Shown here: one piece after another, positions 24,201-38,500 of the stretch | How positions within the stretch are numbered: the first letter of the stretch is position 1 | How the letters are laid out: every line of letters begins with the position of its first letter | Source: Theocolax elegans | Taxonomy: Eukaryota; Arthropoda; Insecta; Hymenoptera; Cerocephalidae | Length of the DNA stretch: 64,000 nucleotides | Assembly (NCBI GenBank): GCA_026168455.1 | Contig: CM047426.1 | Span: forward strand, 77,837,986-77,901,985 | Direction of reading: 5' to 3' | Program-made: the position numbers and the translations under genes | Notes under the pieces: generated by a model | Database searches by the model: none | Told to the model about the DNA's origin: nothing | What the model saw: only the letters and a program-made list of their open reading frames with translations

Positions 24201-27200
24201 TATATCGTATACCCGTAAACATCTCTGTATTATTACGTGTAAGATTAAATTCAATTTAATCATGTTAATCGGCTATTTGTTTGAAAAGTCATAATGATGG
24301 TCGCTTACGATAAAGATATAGAAAGTTCAGTTTTATCGACATAATCGAATTTTCTTTTTTACGCAATTATTATAGTTCAATGATTCGAACAATGTATCAA
24401 TGATACGCTACTTGACGATTTTCTTTCGAATGAAAAATGCACCTTCTCTTTTTCAAAATAATAACGTCCGTATAGTTAAACTAATTAAGCATAATTGCCA
24501 GCGTCGGGAGTGATTAGCCGTGTCAAGGATGTCATTATTTGAACCAACGATCTAATACCAATATTGTGAGCGTGTCACCAATTTACGTCTCGAATGGAAT
24601 CAACTGTTAGATAAACCATAACTACGAGCTGTAGTTCTAAATTCAACGTTGACTCGAAATAATTCAATGCGCGACACTTTCACTTTAACTGTCGCGCACC
24701 TCTGCGATTGCGTTGATTCACCTCGGTTAAATTTTGAATTATTAAACTTTTAATACACTGATTGAAAACTGGGATCTCTTAAATAGATTTGTTTAATTAT
24801 TTTTATGATTATACGTAACCTTCTACAATCGTTTCGCTTGGCTTAATGACTTAAACTCTACAATTTTGGTAATTGGTAGTTTGCGTACAAAGTTCAAGGC
24901 ACCAAACGATATACAGCCATTAAATATCTATTTATTTTTTTAGTTTCTTTTTCCTTCAATTGTAGATAAGCACTTAATAAATGTAGTTAGATTTAATCGC
25001 ACGTACAATTCATTTTAAAGAATTGTTATGTGTGCTTGAGGATATTTTATACACATTATCGATCTACAAAAATACCGTGAATCGATCCATTAATTTTGAA
25101 TAGTCACTTAATTATATGAATCCTAAAAATCGTAATTTAGAGTATACCTCGAACACGAATTATTGCACAATCACGTAACGATATAGCTAAATTGAATAAT
25201 TCAGGAATTATAGAAAATGTCTCGCGTGGAAGAAAACAGCAGGAGATAACGTTATCAGAGGATAAAATAGAATTGAATATGCGTGCAGTCCTTCAACAAA
25301 TATAACAGTATAGAACGAGGACGAGTATAGTATCGTTCGTTCCTCGCGACTTGCTGCGGGTTATGTCATTATAATGACGAGACGGCGGCGTCGAACATGG
25401 GAAGCTTGTAAAAACTGACAATATTATGTGCAAAGCTGCAATCTTCTTGTGTAGCAACCGGCAATTATTGTTATGATCGGTTGCACGCGTAGGAAACGCG
25501 AGTTCAAATTGAAATTAAAGGGATCGCGTACGTGTTATATGTATATGTACGTACATACACGTAAGGAACCTGCGGATGCAGATTTGGTTGGTATGTCTTA
25601 CGCAATTTGGAGTATCGCGTAAACACAAGACACACGATGTTAACATAGATTTTTGGAGTTCCGATATTTGTTAACTCGTGGAGGATCATTCCCACGGGAT
25701 GGAAACCTGAAGAGGAAACTTGTATCTATCGCTAAGAGAATATAAATAAAGGAGAAGGAAAAAAGACACTTGATGCTACCGCTTTGATTAACCAAAGGTA
25801 AAACTGATCGTTTATTCGAACGAATTAGTTAAGTTAGAAGACGAATCGCCCCGACGATTACGTTGTAAACAACTTTTTACGTAATATATCATTGGTACTT
25901 TGATATAATAAATAATCAAATTACGCGGTGAAGAAAACCTCGTCGTTGGATTGTTTCCAACTATACTTTCTACATTTGTAACATGCATAATCTTCAAATG
26001 CTTAACGTTAAGATAGTTTTATTATATATACATGGACCCACACACACAAACGCGTCTCTATATGCTACTAAGAAACTTGTTTTTCATCCGCTATATCAGG
26101 AATAACTTCTAATCAACTTTTACTTTTAAAAAAATGGAAATGGTATCAAGTAATGTCCAGATTGTTATCGGTAAGAATATCTGAGATCACTTCTATAATA
26201 ATTGATAGAAATTAAAATTTACGACGATAGAGTATTAAACGGGAAGAAATACATCCATGATAATGTTTTTAACAATCGATTGAGATTTACAAACTTCTTT
26301 AATTTATATAAATGCATATATTTTGTCATCTTTTCAAGATAATAATACTGTTCAACATAGAATAACAGATAACAAGAATCTAGTCAAAAATTTAGAATTA
26401 ATAATTACATTTTTTTAAAACAGATCACCAAACTAAAATAAAAAATACCCATGGTCCGTTGCTTCTATTGGCATTCCTCTTTTTGTAACCTGAAACATTA
26501 TTTTAAAGTAAAGAAAGTGCAAAAATTTAATACATTTTAAATGACATAACTAGAAACACAATTTGTGATTATCGCAAAAGTTATTTTGTACTTACACGAT
26601 TAATAATGCTATAGAAGTAGTCGAAGATCAGCGAAAGACTGCATTGTGAATGTATATTTTGCACAATGAAGTTCTTCGCGAATCTCATTTCGTAAACGGT
26701 ATCCTAATTTATTATCTTCCTTTTATATTTAAGAAAATAATTTCTCTTACAGAAATTGTTACATAATTTAGATAAATTGTGCTCTTTAAAAATATAAATT
26801 TTCACACAACAATACTGGTCTAATTACAATCCTTCCGATTACTATCAAAATCAAGTTAAATCTTATAATTCCATGTACCTTTACGTAACGGCCATTACCA
26901 TCATTTAGTAATTGTATAATAATATATGACGTATTTTATGATAAAAGTTTTTATAAATTGTACATTTAACGAATTACATTCGATATATTCTTTAACCGAA
27001 GTAAAACAGTTTCTCCCTTACTTCGGGTTCGCTTCTCATTTAATGCACGTACCACCTGTGGGGCATATTCGAATACCTTCAAGTGTTTCTCATTCCACCT
27101 TTGTCTTAATGAACTTGATAGATTGACGCGGTGTTCTCGTTTTGCAAGTCGCTTTCGAGCAAGCAAATTTTAATATTTCTCTATACGGTAATAAAATTTC

Positions 27201-28353
27201 AATTGCAGCGCATCGTTGAAAAATCTTGCATAACCTTACGAAGACGATGTATATAGATATATTTTCACATCATCTTTTTCGAGGTTTGAACGAAATTAGA
27301 ATCGTGATCGGTTCGAACTCTTTCTATGATATATATATATATATTTTAGTCGAGTGATGATTCGGCATTTTTGCAGGTATTGGGTTTTTTTTTTAAATAT
27401 TGATTTCAGAAGAGATTCATCCTACATTCATGTTTACATTGTTTCCTGGTATCCAAAGTTTTTTTTATATTTTATGATATTGTATATTTTATATTTTACG
27501 TTTTCGAATTCTTTTGTCCGCATAAAAATGAAAACACGTTTCAAAACTTATATTCGTACAGCCATATATATATTTTGTGCATTTGGAATGAAATTGAAAT
27601 CGTGAGCGCCTGAGGCAACTATATAGATATATTTACATATGTATATGTATATATATATGTATGTGTTTTCAAGTTCTTCTTGATTAAAATGATTGATTCA
27701 AGGACTAGATTTTTTTTTTGCGAAATGCCAAGCTCAATACGATAATTACTTTTGAGAAGGCGTAATTTAAACATTCAGTTCGGAACCTTATAATTTCGTG
27801 ATATGTATGTCTCAATAAACTTCTTCACAATTCTAAGGTATAATTCAAATAGTCTATTTAGATTATAAATACAACTAAATTATTTCATAAAATTTCTTGT
27901 GTGAGCAATTTTTGCTTACAATTCTAACAGCCCTTCTTTCTATGATTACTATAACATAAAAATTGTTTAAAATCAAATAAATTAAAAAAAATATTGAAAT
28001 ATTATTATTTTTAATAATACAGATTAGATGATAAAATAATTAATGTTACTTGGTTAAAAAGTTAACTTATATATATATTATAGTTGCAATAATAATGATA
28101 ATAACAACATTCATCTACGTAGAACTGGAATATTGTTAAGTAGAAAGCACATTAAACTAGCTCGACTTACCATAAAAAAATGATAAAAATCCGTAATTAT
28201 AAAATAATGCAGGTTTATTGAAAATATTAACAGAAACTCTTTCAAAGAAAGTAGAAAGTCAAATATTATTACTATACTTTTTCAGTGCTTATCATTTTTT
28301 TGCACTAATTTTTGTAATTTCACAATTAATATCTAGGGTATGTGTATTTAATA
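21246..28353. other. Mostly AT-rich DNA, probable intron of the plus-strand exon at 21150
   Basis: The GC-rich flank continues to about 21520 and then gives way to AT-rich sequence. A GC-richer patch at 25290-25510 holds a perfect GTCATTATAATGAC palindrome near 25366. No splice-bounded exon is recognised. The 61-93-codon frames here overlap each other on opposite strands and look like chance. Confidence 0.45.
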
Positions 28354-28935
28354 AACAAAATTTTGTATCTTGTTCAATTTATCCCATTCAAAAAAACTGG
28401 GTTTTTTTGGTAAATTATAGAAATGCTAAAAAATAGAAATTTTGATGGAGAAACTTATTTTTTTAATATTCCAATAACCCTGTGTCAATTATAAATGTAA
28501 ATTCAAAAAAATTGTGTTTTTGGTAATTTGTTAAAAAATGATTATACCTATATGTAAATATATAAAATATATAAAAAAAATTCAATAACCCTATCATTTT
28601 TTCACCTATTGTCGAGATGTCATGGTTGTGGAGCTACGGCTCCATAACCTTGAGGACCTTGTGAATGATGTCACAAACACCTATATTTAAGTATTGATAT
28701 ATATATTTATTGCCTCAACTTCACACCATGATATCTCGACAATAGGCGGAAGAACTATATAGGGTTATATATAGTGTTATTAAATTATTGGGCTATAGGA
28801 TTATTAAAAAAATTAAAAGAAAACATTTCTTTAATAAAATAAGTATTGGTAATAATATTTTATGTAATTTTTAACGGTTTACCAAAAAATAACAATTATT
28901 TTAATGGGATAAATTGAACACGATCCAAAATTTTA
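28354..28935. mobile_element. Large foldback element (about 580 bp)
   Basis: The outer arms begin CAAAATTTTG on the left and end CCAAAATTTTAG on the right. They share a TTGTTCAATTTATCCCATT block (left near 28370-28388, right as its complement near 28904-28920) and a TTTTTGGTAAA block. The inner arms share a CCTATTGTCGAGAT block near 28605, with its complement near 28735-28748, inside an ATAACCCTAT terminus on each side. The inner pair (about 28586-28767) could be a separate MITE nested in the outer palindrome. A small GGAGCTACGGCTCC hairpin sits in the loop near 28630. There is no coding capacity. Confidence 0.75.
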
Positions 28936-30010
28936 GTTTAAGATAACCATTTGTATATAATTTATTTCAATTAGAATAAATTATTTCTATCAAACTGTAT
29001 AATGTAATCTGCACTCAACGTATTTATATTTCTCCCTTTAAAAAATGATGTGAATCATATCTATGATAACGGGTAAATCAAAAGTTTACTACACTTAATC
29101 TACACGTATCCAGATCTTTACGTTTTGAAGAGAATTGTTGTCATTACTCCTTATATCTAAACAAATCTAACTAAATAAAGAAAAAGTTAGGAATTATGTT
29201 AAAAGTCGGGTACCAAAGACGAGTATATTACATTACAAAACTGCCAAGGAGAGTGTCACATCTGCTTTACCTCTCTATCTTTACCAAATTGTAGGATATG
29301 TTTATTACTATAAAAATATGAATAAACCTGGAGTTTTAAACTGTAACTCTCTTTTTATGATAAATATAAGCAAATTACGAAAAATTTCGACAAAAAACCC
29401 CTTGACTTTGATTGATTATAACTCAAAAACATATACAGATAAATATTTAAGCCCAAGTTCGAAAGAAAGCTAAGATCTAGTAGATAGCATTAAAAAAAAG
29501 CTCATATATCTTTTTATTTGGTCTAAAGCTGTGGAAAAAAAGAATAATGAGAAGAAAATTTGACCTCAAAAATCAAAATAGTCATCAAAATATCGTTAAA
29601 TTCGTTTTTGTTTCATAACTTTTGATCAAAAATCAAGATACTTTTGAGCTTATTTTTTTTAAACTAATTTATCTAGTTACCTTATTTTTTGTAAAGAATT
29701 TAAAATTATGAATTATTATATTATTGAAATGTAAATAAACAATTAGAATTAAATAAAGTAATTTAGTTATTAACTACATCATTTATAAGAATAATAAAAT
29801 AAAATGTGCTTATATTAAAATGTCCAGGAAACTCTCACACTTGGTACGAAAAGTCTGATATTTATCTTTCACCTGCGTGGTAAAAATACCATGCATCTTC
29901 ATCTGGTTTACGTAATATTGAATAGGAACATTTTTCAAAAATCCCCGAAAAACATCGAGCTCCATAAACAAAGCCTAGCGGCCCATTGATTTATCGTCGT
30001 CGCCAAAAAG
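28936..30010. other. AT-rich DNA, repeat-like, no gene
   Basis: AT-rich and A-homopolymer-rich sequence. The stretch at 29380-29650 has the look of degraded repeat DNA, but no termini can be placed. Confidence 0.4.
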
Positions 30011-30287
30011 CATGGCCGTTGATAAATACGCGTGGTACATAAGAGCCGAAAGTTACACGTGCAGTGCAAGTCGGCTACCGAGCACGAAATTCACGCGCCG
30101 GCACGAGTGGGTGGCCCTCTGAATAATGTATGAACAGTGTTTGCGATTTTTTTCCTCGGTTCGCACTTTGAATGAAATTGAGACGTCTCAGGGAACTCTA
30201 AGCCCCTCGTTTCTCTTCTCTCTTTCTCTCTCCGATCGCGCCGTTCGATTGACCCGTTTCGCGAGCTAAATTCATAAAAGGCGTGAG
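30011..30287 (+). promoter_or_regulatory. GC-rich island with core-promoter-like signals and a 5' UTR-like exon ending at a donor
   Basis: A TATA-like ACATAAG at about 30037 is followed 24 bp later by a GCAGTG initiator-like sequence at 30061. A GC-rich then CT-rich stretch follows, ending at a GTGAG|GTAAGAC donor at 30287/30288. This layout fits a plus-strand first exon of about 225 nt. Short frames start at ATG 30012 and ATG 30128, but both stop before the donor, so the exon is probably untranslated. Which transcript it belongs to is unknown. Confidence 0.48.
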
Positions 30288-31967
30288 GTAAGACGCTTGA
30301 TTTTAATGCTAAATTAAAAATTCTACATTTTCACAATGTTTTCGCCTTCAATTTTGTAATTTGAAATCGTCGTATCTGATCCTATGAAGGATTTTATATT
30401 CGCGGGAGCTCCGCTTTGGATGCGAAATTATTGTTACTTTTACATTTAGGGAGACTGTGGGATTGCTCATATCTTAATTTCTAGGTTCTTTATGGTTTGT
30501 TGTTTCTTTCTTTCTTTCCTTTTTATATCTCGGTATTTCGAAGTCGTAAAACCGTGTTTTTTTACTCTACTGAATTACGTACAAGTGTTTTTGTTTCAAC
30601 TGGTTTTATTTAATCCACTTAATTGATAGCAATCTTCTGATAAGTGTATGTATATATACTGCACTCAAAAATAGCGGCAACTATTAAAATTAAATACATA
30701 AAATACGAATGATAGTAAAATACATTGTAACGAGCATAGTAAATATTATTGCCACAACCGACAGAATCTTTCTTTTCCTATTAATTTATAATTATATCAA
30801 TTACATAGCATCTTTATTTTAATAACTATGTTAATAAAATTTTCTTTAAATGCATTTCAAAATAATTAGTTGTTGAGTTAAAAATACGTGAATATATGCA
30901 TTTAAATAAAAAACAGACAATTTTTGTTGCACATTCTCTTATATATATTTCACATTGATGGTATGAGGTAATTCTAACTATTTAATTGCGTGCCCTTTCA
31001 ATTTGTTTACGTCGAATGAATATAATATAATTTATCGATCGGTATAATAATTGCATAATCCTTAAATATTCTCCTGCATTAAGCTTTTGAAAGATAATAT
31101 AATGAGAGTAATCACAATGATAAATTTACATTTTGAATGGGTTAAATTTGAATGCTTCTTTTCATGCTGTAATTGAACTTTAAATTATTAATACTTTCTC
31201 TATTTGGAAGATAAACTTAATTTATTTAACTTGACTAAACTTTTATAATTGTTGTTGAAAAAGCTACTTTGAAGTACCATCACGAAAGAGAAGATTATAT
31301 AATATAATTTTTTATGTTAATTTTCGAGGTGTCGTTTTACATGAAAATACTTTCAATGAAAGGAGGCTAAATACGTTAGGAACGTTATTTATAATACTGC
31401 GCTTTGAAAGATATTACATTTTTTTATATCTTTGATCCTTGGATAACTTTTGTGTTTATTTATACGATAAGAATCAATGTATAGCTTCGATTTTCTATTA
31501 ATTTGTATAATGTATTTTTTTAAATAACTTACCTTTTTAAAGTTTTCAAAGTACAGTTGTTTAAATAACTATACATTTTTTATTTACATTTTGTATATTC
31601 GATTAAAAATTATCTGAATCCGATTTTTAATATTTGTTCCCATTAGTTAAACAATATTTTACATTTGAATTATTAACAAAGATATAATTAAAAATACAAA
31701 AGAAACCAATATTACAGTACATAAATATTAAGCCATAAATAATAAACTTTCACATAAGTTGTTTATCATGTCGTAACAATAAAGAAAACATGAGATGTGT
31801 TTTCAGAAAATATGCGGTTTCACACAGAAAATACCCTTTGCATTCAAATGATGTTTTACATATGCTTTCACGTATTTAAAAAAAGTATCGAGGATTCATT
31901 TTGGTATAGGAAAATAGGATAGTCTTGTATTTTTGTATTCTGCAAGCAAGTCATAAAATAAAGTATC
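30288..31967. other. AT-rich DNA, nothing recognised
   Basis: No exon, RNA gene or repeat can be supported in this stretch. It would be intron if the donor at 30288 is used, and its right end lies just past the likely 3' end of the minus-strand secreted-protein gene. Confidence 0.45.
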
Positions 31968-31973
31968 TTTATT
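31968..31973 (-). terminator. Candidate polyadenylation signal AATAAA of the three-exon gene
   Basis: This is the first AATAAA I find on the minus strand after the stop codon at 32426-32424. It would give a 3' UTR of roughly 450 nt. The motif is common in AT-rich DNA, so only its position supports it. Confidence 0.35.
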
Positions 31974-32423
31974 TCTCTAACTTATTCTCCCGTAGCATTT
32001 ACAAATAATGTACAAAAAATGTCATTTCGATCGTCATTTTTTATATTTATGATTTATCACTGCATCGCATTTTTTTTACAATAAACATTCTTCTATCAAC
32101 TAAATTCTGTAAATTCATGCCACATATTTACATATACTTCGTACATCTTAGATATTATAACTGAGCACAAAAACAGTCGTCGAAACAATAGGAACGTGAA
32201 ACGTCTTAATGGTTTCGCGACATAACGCAATAAATATACAAAGCTACCGTATTAAAAATGTACATTTTGATACAAAAAATGAGAGATTCGCAAACACGGC
32301 TCGTTTCTAGAGTCTTTGGCAATTCACAAACTTGGGAATATTCCGAATCCTAAAGCGAATCGAATTTACTTTCGAACTGGAGATATACACAAATATACAC
32401 TGCAGGTACCATGATCGTCATCC

Positions 32424-32510
32424 TTAATAATTGTCCGGATTGTCTTGAAGGTACATGCCTATTTGCTTGCCAAGATCGCGCTGGAACTCTTGAATATTTG
32501 CTGAGGATTG
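32424..32510 (-). CDS. Exon 3 (last coding exon) of the secreted Thr-rich protein gene
   Basis: The acceptor CTTTTTACAG precedes codons for QSSANIQEFQRDLGKQIGMY and LQDNPDNY, then TAA. It has 28 codons plus the stop. The helical, amphipathic end and clean frame argue for a real exon. Confidence 0.8.
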   Translation of the reverse strand, partial: QSSANIQEFQRDLGKQIGMYLQDNPDNY

Positions 32511-35500
32511 CTGTAAAAAGATAAAATGTTATTTTTTTTGTATATGTATGATACACATGTAACAGGAAAAAATGTTCAATACATATAAATAAAACTATTT
32601 GTGATCTTACGGAGAAAGCAATGTATACCTTGAACAAGATTACACGATTTTACGTCTGCACGAAATGCATTGATTATTTGGAAATTGTATAAAATAGATA
32701 CATTATTGTATCCTTAGATCGGTATCTTTATATATATCCCACAAAATACTATTATCAATATAAATAAAATATTTAAACTGGAATTGAAGACAGGCGATGT
32801 AACGTAACATAGAGAGAGAGCGATACATTTTAACTCTGATTTTTTAAATGAGAATATAAAATACAGTAATTTGATACACCATTATCACTTATATATATAT
32901 TTATTAAAATTATACGTTAATGAATTATTACGTAACTTAAATGATTAAAAAAACCGCGATTGCACATGATGTAGGAAGATGCGCAGATGTTGATTTTCAC
33001 TTTGGACGAAAAGCAATTTTGAGGTTAAAAAGTTGCATAATCGTGAAATTACTTCTCACAGCCGCGCTCCGGATGAAATTAATCAAGGAAAACGTTACAT
33101 TAGAAGATATTTTGTCAGACTGTATTAGGAACCGGAGCGAACGAAATACAACCGTTTCTAACTTGTCTAAGACACGTAGCAATTTAACCAAAATGAGAAC
33201 GCACCTCATTACATTACTTACGTTAGACGCTTCTTTTTCTACAATTTACCTTCATCAAAGTTTACGTCAAGTAGTGAAGAAATTAAGATATATGGAATTT
33301 TAGAGTTTAATCGTCTTAATTGTGAATTTAATGATATCTTTTTAAACGAGATGTTCATGAATACTGTTGTGAGATACTGTAATTTACAGTGCTTATTATT
33401 TATGGAGTTTTTACCTCTTTTTTAAATAATTAATCGTAAAAATTTGTGTAACAATATATATAGTTTCTATGTTAATCAATTTGACTGCGTGGTATGATTA
33501 ATTTTCTTTATCTACGAGTAATGAGTTACTAAGACAATGATCTTTCTTTGAAAATATTGTGTACATCGCGTCGACGCATGTTTCACGCTATGTTTTCTAT
33601 AAAAGAAGCATCGATATTTACAATTATACAAATTTTGTAAAATATAGAGTAAAAATAGAACAGTCTCTTACGTTAAGAGCATCACGCCACTCAATGTTAA
33701 AGAGCCTCACGAGACCCTTAACGTTACGTCTAACCAGACTTTGAAGTAGTGGTCTCGTAAGTTTAAACTCGGCTTCGGTTGTCGTCGTTGGTGCTTGCGT
33801 CGTCGAGCCCGTTAAACTCGACGTCTTGTTCGTGGATGTGACCGGCTTTGGGGTAGTCACTTTCTTCACTGGCTTTTTCGGAGGATCGGGTGATATGCTG
33901 TTGTTTATTATTTGGCTTATTTGCTGAATGGCCGAACGAGTGTCATTGAAAGTCTAAAAAACAAAAGTGAAGAGAATGATTGACTGCGCTATTTTTGTGG
34001 AGTATAGACGTACGTACATACTCGTGGGATATGACCATGAAACATTCACTCGAGGATGATGAATTTTATCATTGTATGCGAAATGAAGGGGGCGAATGAA
34101 AGTTTCTATGAATAGCGAAAAACAAGGAAGATGAAATTATGGATTCTTATATTATGAATGCTTGTATGTGACTAATTAAATTTCACAACTTGCAGACATA
34201 CTTGAAATTATTGCAAAACTAGTAGATGTAGCAATTTTATATATGTTATTTCAAAAAATCCAGTGAATAATAAACAACTGTAATCTCATCGTATCGATTA
34301 ATAAAATTAACATTTATTAGGTTTAGCGCGTTTTACGTGGCGGATCAGCTATTCACTTCGATAAACTCAAATTGTATCTGTGTGTTTACAGTGATGCAAC
34401 TCTTTGCCATTTTTTATTTTCTAGAAGACGAGATAGTGTAATGTTCACGTATAATCGTGCTTATTGGATGCCAATGGTATAGTGATAAAATTACACAATT
34501 AAGAGTTTTAGATAAATCTTAAATTATCCAGACGTCAACATCCATCGAAAAGCATCTTTACAGGTATTAATGAGTACGTACGTATATCTCCTTATAAAAT
34601 AATAAAAATTCGACATTCTAAAAATGTAAATAAATATCTTACGTGCATTGCAACAACATTAACTCTCTTATCTTCGTAATACGATAAAAATGACGATAAA
34701 GATATTGTTAAAAATTTTCTCGCTATATAAAATTATGTGTAATTTTTGACCTCTTCGAAGCATTAAATGTACCATTTAAATAGGAGTTTAATAGAATATC
34801 ATTAATATTAAAAATAAAGCTGTGTATTAAAATAAAATATATAAAAGAAAATTATCCTTCCCATAAAACACGATTGATCTATAAATAAACGTAACCTTCT
34901 TACAGTAAAACACTCCTACAGGTGCATGTGTAAATAAAACCCACTACAGACGTAGAACATAAATCGTAGGCTCATCTCGTAAAAAAAAGTAAATATCTAT
35001 CATCTCCGCTTAGTTGTATTAAGAAAAAAATGAGCACTGCTCTAGATATAGTCAGTCAAGAATTACTCGAGCGAACAATAAAGCGCAAAGGGAGATCGCG
35101 TAATACGCGACTAAAGACTCATAGAAAAGTTATAGTCGTACGCGATTACTTCATAGACTCCTCTTTCGTTGTTTACCACGACATTCAAGGTCCGCGGAAG
35201 GTAGAACTCGCGAGTGGAAGGAAAAAAAGAAGTCCGAGATACGCAACCCGTTATAATTGCCAATGTAACCGGGTCAACCGAAGATGTAACATTGAACGGT
35301 AGTTGGTGAGTAAGAGCGAGTAGACAGGTACAACCGTATATGAATATTGTGTGAATGTATAAACGCCTGGATAAATGGCAATCGGCTACTCGGCTGCGTA
35401 GACTGGGTTAAACGTTCTACAGGGGCTAGACTTATTTAAACGGTATAGCCTATTGAAAGTTCTATATCGTGCACATTGCTTTATTATTACATTGCTGTAA

Positions 35501-38500
35501 CTAACGTTTCCAATAGTGTATGTAATTACATAAATTTTGTTTATTATTATAAAAAAAACACCTGTAAGTTGTTTATTTTTAATATTTTCGAGTATTACAA
35601 CCGTGCTAAGTTCTCATTACGTGGAAAAGAAGATAATGCGTAGGTTAGATGTAGCGTTAAAATAAAGAAGCGAAAATTGCAACGCGTGACCGCAGTGCAT
35701 GATTTTCTATAATAATAAACGAGGAGAGGAGGCTGCAATTCTTTCCTGGAGAAATTATTAATGCATGATATATTTTATTTTAATCGAAGCAATTAATCTT
35801 TACTGAATCCGATTTTACTTTTAGTTCGAATAGCATACTGCTGGAATTTTCATTCACTTTCATTTAACTTGAGAATTTATAACTAATTATATTTGCTTGC
35901 CAAATTGCTGTATTTACAAAATGCAAAAGTTTTTCTTTAACGACATTAATATTATTTAAAGTACTTCAATGAATCAGTCGAGTATAATTTTATACGTACA
36001 CTGTAGAAATGAAAAGTAGAAAATGTATACTTTATTATATAAAAGTGAAATTAAATAAATTATTTTATGCATAACAATATTTTTTACATTAAACTACATT
36101 AGTCATATTATAGTATTAGCATATGTACGAAAAGTTATTAAATTTGTAAGTGCACAGCAAGTATTGTATATTATCAAAAAATATTAATATTTTTATGTAT
36201 AATTTATAATAAGGCATTTATTACAATATTTAAATAAATTATTTAAATCTAATTACATATCAAAAACTTGAATTGTACAATTCACTGTTAATAATAGTTA
36301 AAAAGTAAAAATGGAATCTATATTATTAATATTGATATAAATATTGATATTGAATAATATTGATCACACGCATATCAAAATCATTAACCATATATAAGTA
36401 TATTGAGCGAAGAGCCTAAATGAAACAACAAAATAAAAAATCACGAATGTACGAAGAAAGTAAAATTTACATTTATTACATTGTTAACTTGAGTCAATTA
36501 AAGGAACAGCACATACAGGTTTAAATTTTATAATTTAACTTAAATAATACTTTACGTATATGTGTAAATGTATATAAAACTCTCTCTTCTTACTGAAAAC
36601 ATAAATATATTGTATTACAAATGATGTAATGCACATCATAAACGAAATCATAACAAGTAATAAAAATACTCGTCAAAACATAACGAACATATACTAGTTG
36701 CAATATGAAAATACCTTCAGAATTACAAAGTGAATTTTTAATCCTCGATATTTAAACTCGTTTATAAAGTAGAAGCGTAAGTATATACGCAATATATATA
36801 AATGTATACGATCACATAATAAGAATAATCGCGTGTGTTATAAAATGAAATCAAAACGATATATACGCACGTCATAAACGAGTGCATTGCACGGTTACAT
36901 TACAAAGTGGAACAAAAAAGGTTTCGGATCATCTTTGACAACTTCCGGTGCTTGTTAATTTCACGACGGTTGCCATTCGGAAAAAAAAAGAAAGTGTTAC
37001 CCAAGCTGTCAACGACGAAGAAGCTTTTGAATATCGATTGGGTGTATAAATGCTAATGAGCTTTCGATACAAATGTACCTTTTTCGGAGGTGCGTGCGTC
37101 GGTCTTCCTTTCTCATGAAAACTGCGATATTGATGCTCGAAGCGTGGAATTTCGATATACCGATTTGTTTTCGATGCGGTTTTCTTTGCGCAGTTAGTAA
37201 ATTTCGTTTTGCCTTATAAGATTAAGTAGGTTACTTTTTCATTTCGAGATATCGTTCGAACTTATGTCATTGTCGATTATTTTATTGTACATATATATAC
37301 GTACGTAACAGGTGATTCGTACAACGTTTTTTTTTTTCATTATTTATACTTTGCCAGTGGGTATGATTTACGAGCGACGAAAGGTAAACGTAAGATTGAA
37401 ATGAAAATGGACACAAAGCCAATAAAATGAACAAGACAAAGTATAATTAGTATAGAGCACGAAAAAACTTTGTTACTCGTATTGAATCGTATTATGTAAC
37501 TCGATTGTAGTATTATTTTAATTTGTGGTTATCGATAAATTATACTCGCAAATGTTCTGTCATTAAAACTGAGACATTACTTTGCAGAATATATATGCGT
37601 TTCAACAAAAGTAATTTTTGTTTATGTTTTAAACAAGCATTTAGTAAAATTGTAAACGCTCATTTAAATATTTATTAACTTTTAGCTTTACGGAATATAC
37701 ATAATTTTTCGCACTTAATTAAAACACTAGTTTACTCGTAAATTTTCATTTACGTAACCAGTTGACCTACCATACTAAAAACAAATGTCAACAATTCACA
37801 GTTTAACGAACTTTCCAATATAATTAAGATATTTTGCATTATTTTATAAAATAGAAGTTTATAACGTCAAAAGTTACTAGACCGTTACGGTTAAATTAAA
37901 AAAAAATGCAGCTCAACGGCGTTCCGCTCTCGCACCTCTAAAATTTCTCCGAATATAGCCTAATAGGTTAAAAATAACTACATTATACCTGAGTCTGAAT
38001 CACCGTAGCGTAATCGAATTCGGGCCTCCTATTACCTCATAGAATCGACGCATAAATTTACGCTTTTCGGGTTGCGGGCCTATTAAACAACGATTCTTAC
38101 ATAACTGACGTCGAAGGTTTCTATATCCAACACACGATAAATTGCATACATACAGAATAATCATTATCGAGAAGATCTTGTATAGAACACCCAAGAAAAA
38201 TATGTGTAAGAATACAAAGATTAAGAATTTGTACTTTAATTACGTGCTAAATACTTACTCGAGAGTTGTATAACTACGTTATAAGTATCATTTATATCGA
38301 TTCGGTGCAATAGTTTATCTTAATAAATAAATTCGACCGTGTTGCGTATAACGTTTCGATACAACCTTTTAATATATATTTTATTACAGATATTAGATTA
38401 GATGCAATCGACAAGGTACTAGTATTAATTTATAATTTATGAAAATCAAGTAGTCAATACTTTGTTTTCGCAACTTAATTAAGATAACAATTAATTGATA

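Noticed and set aside
26926..27166. Opposed 66-codon frames
   Set aside because: Both strands are open with no promoter, splice or family evidence, so neither can be preferred.
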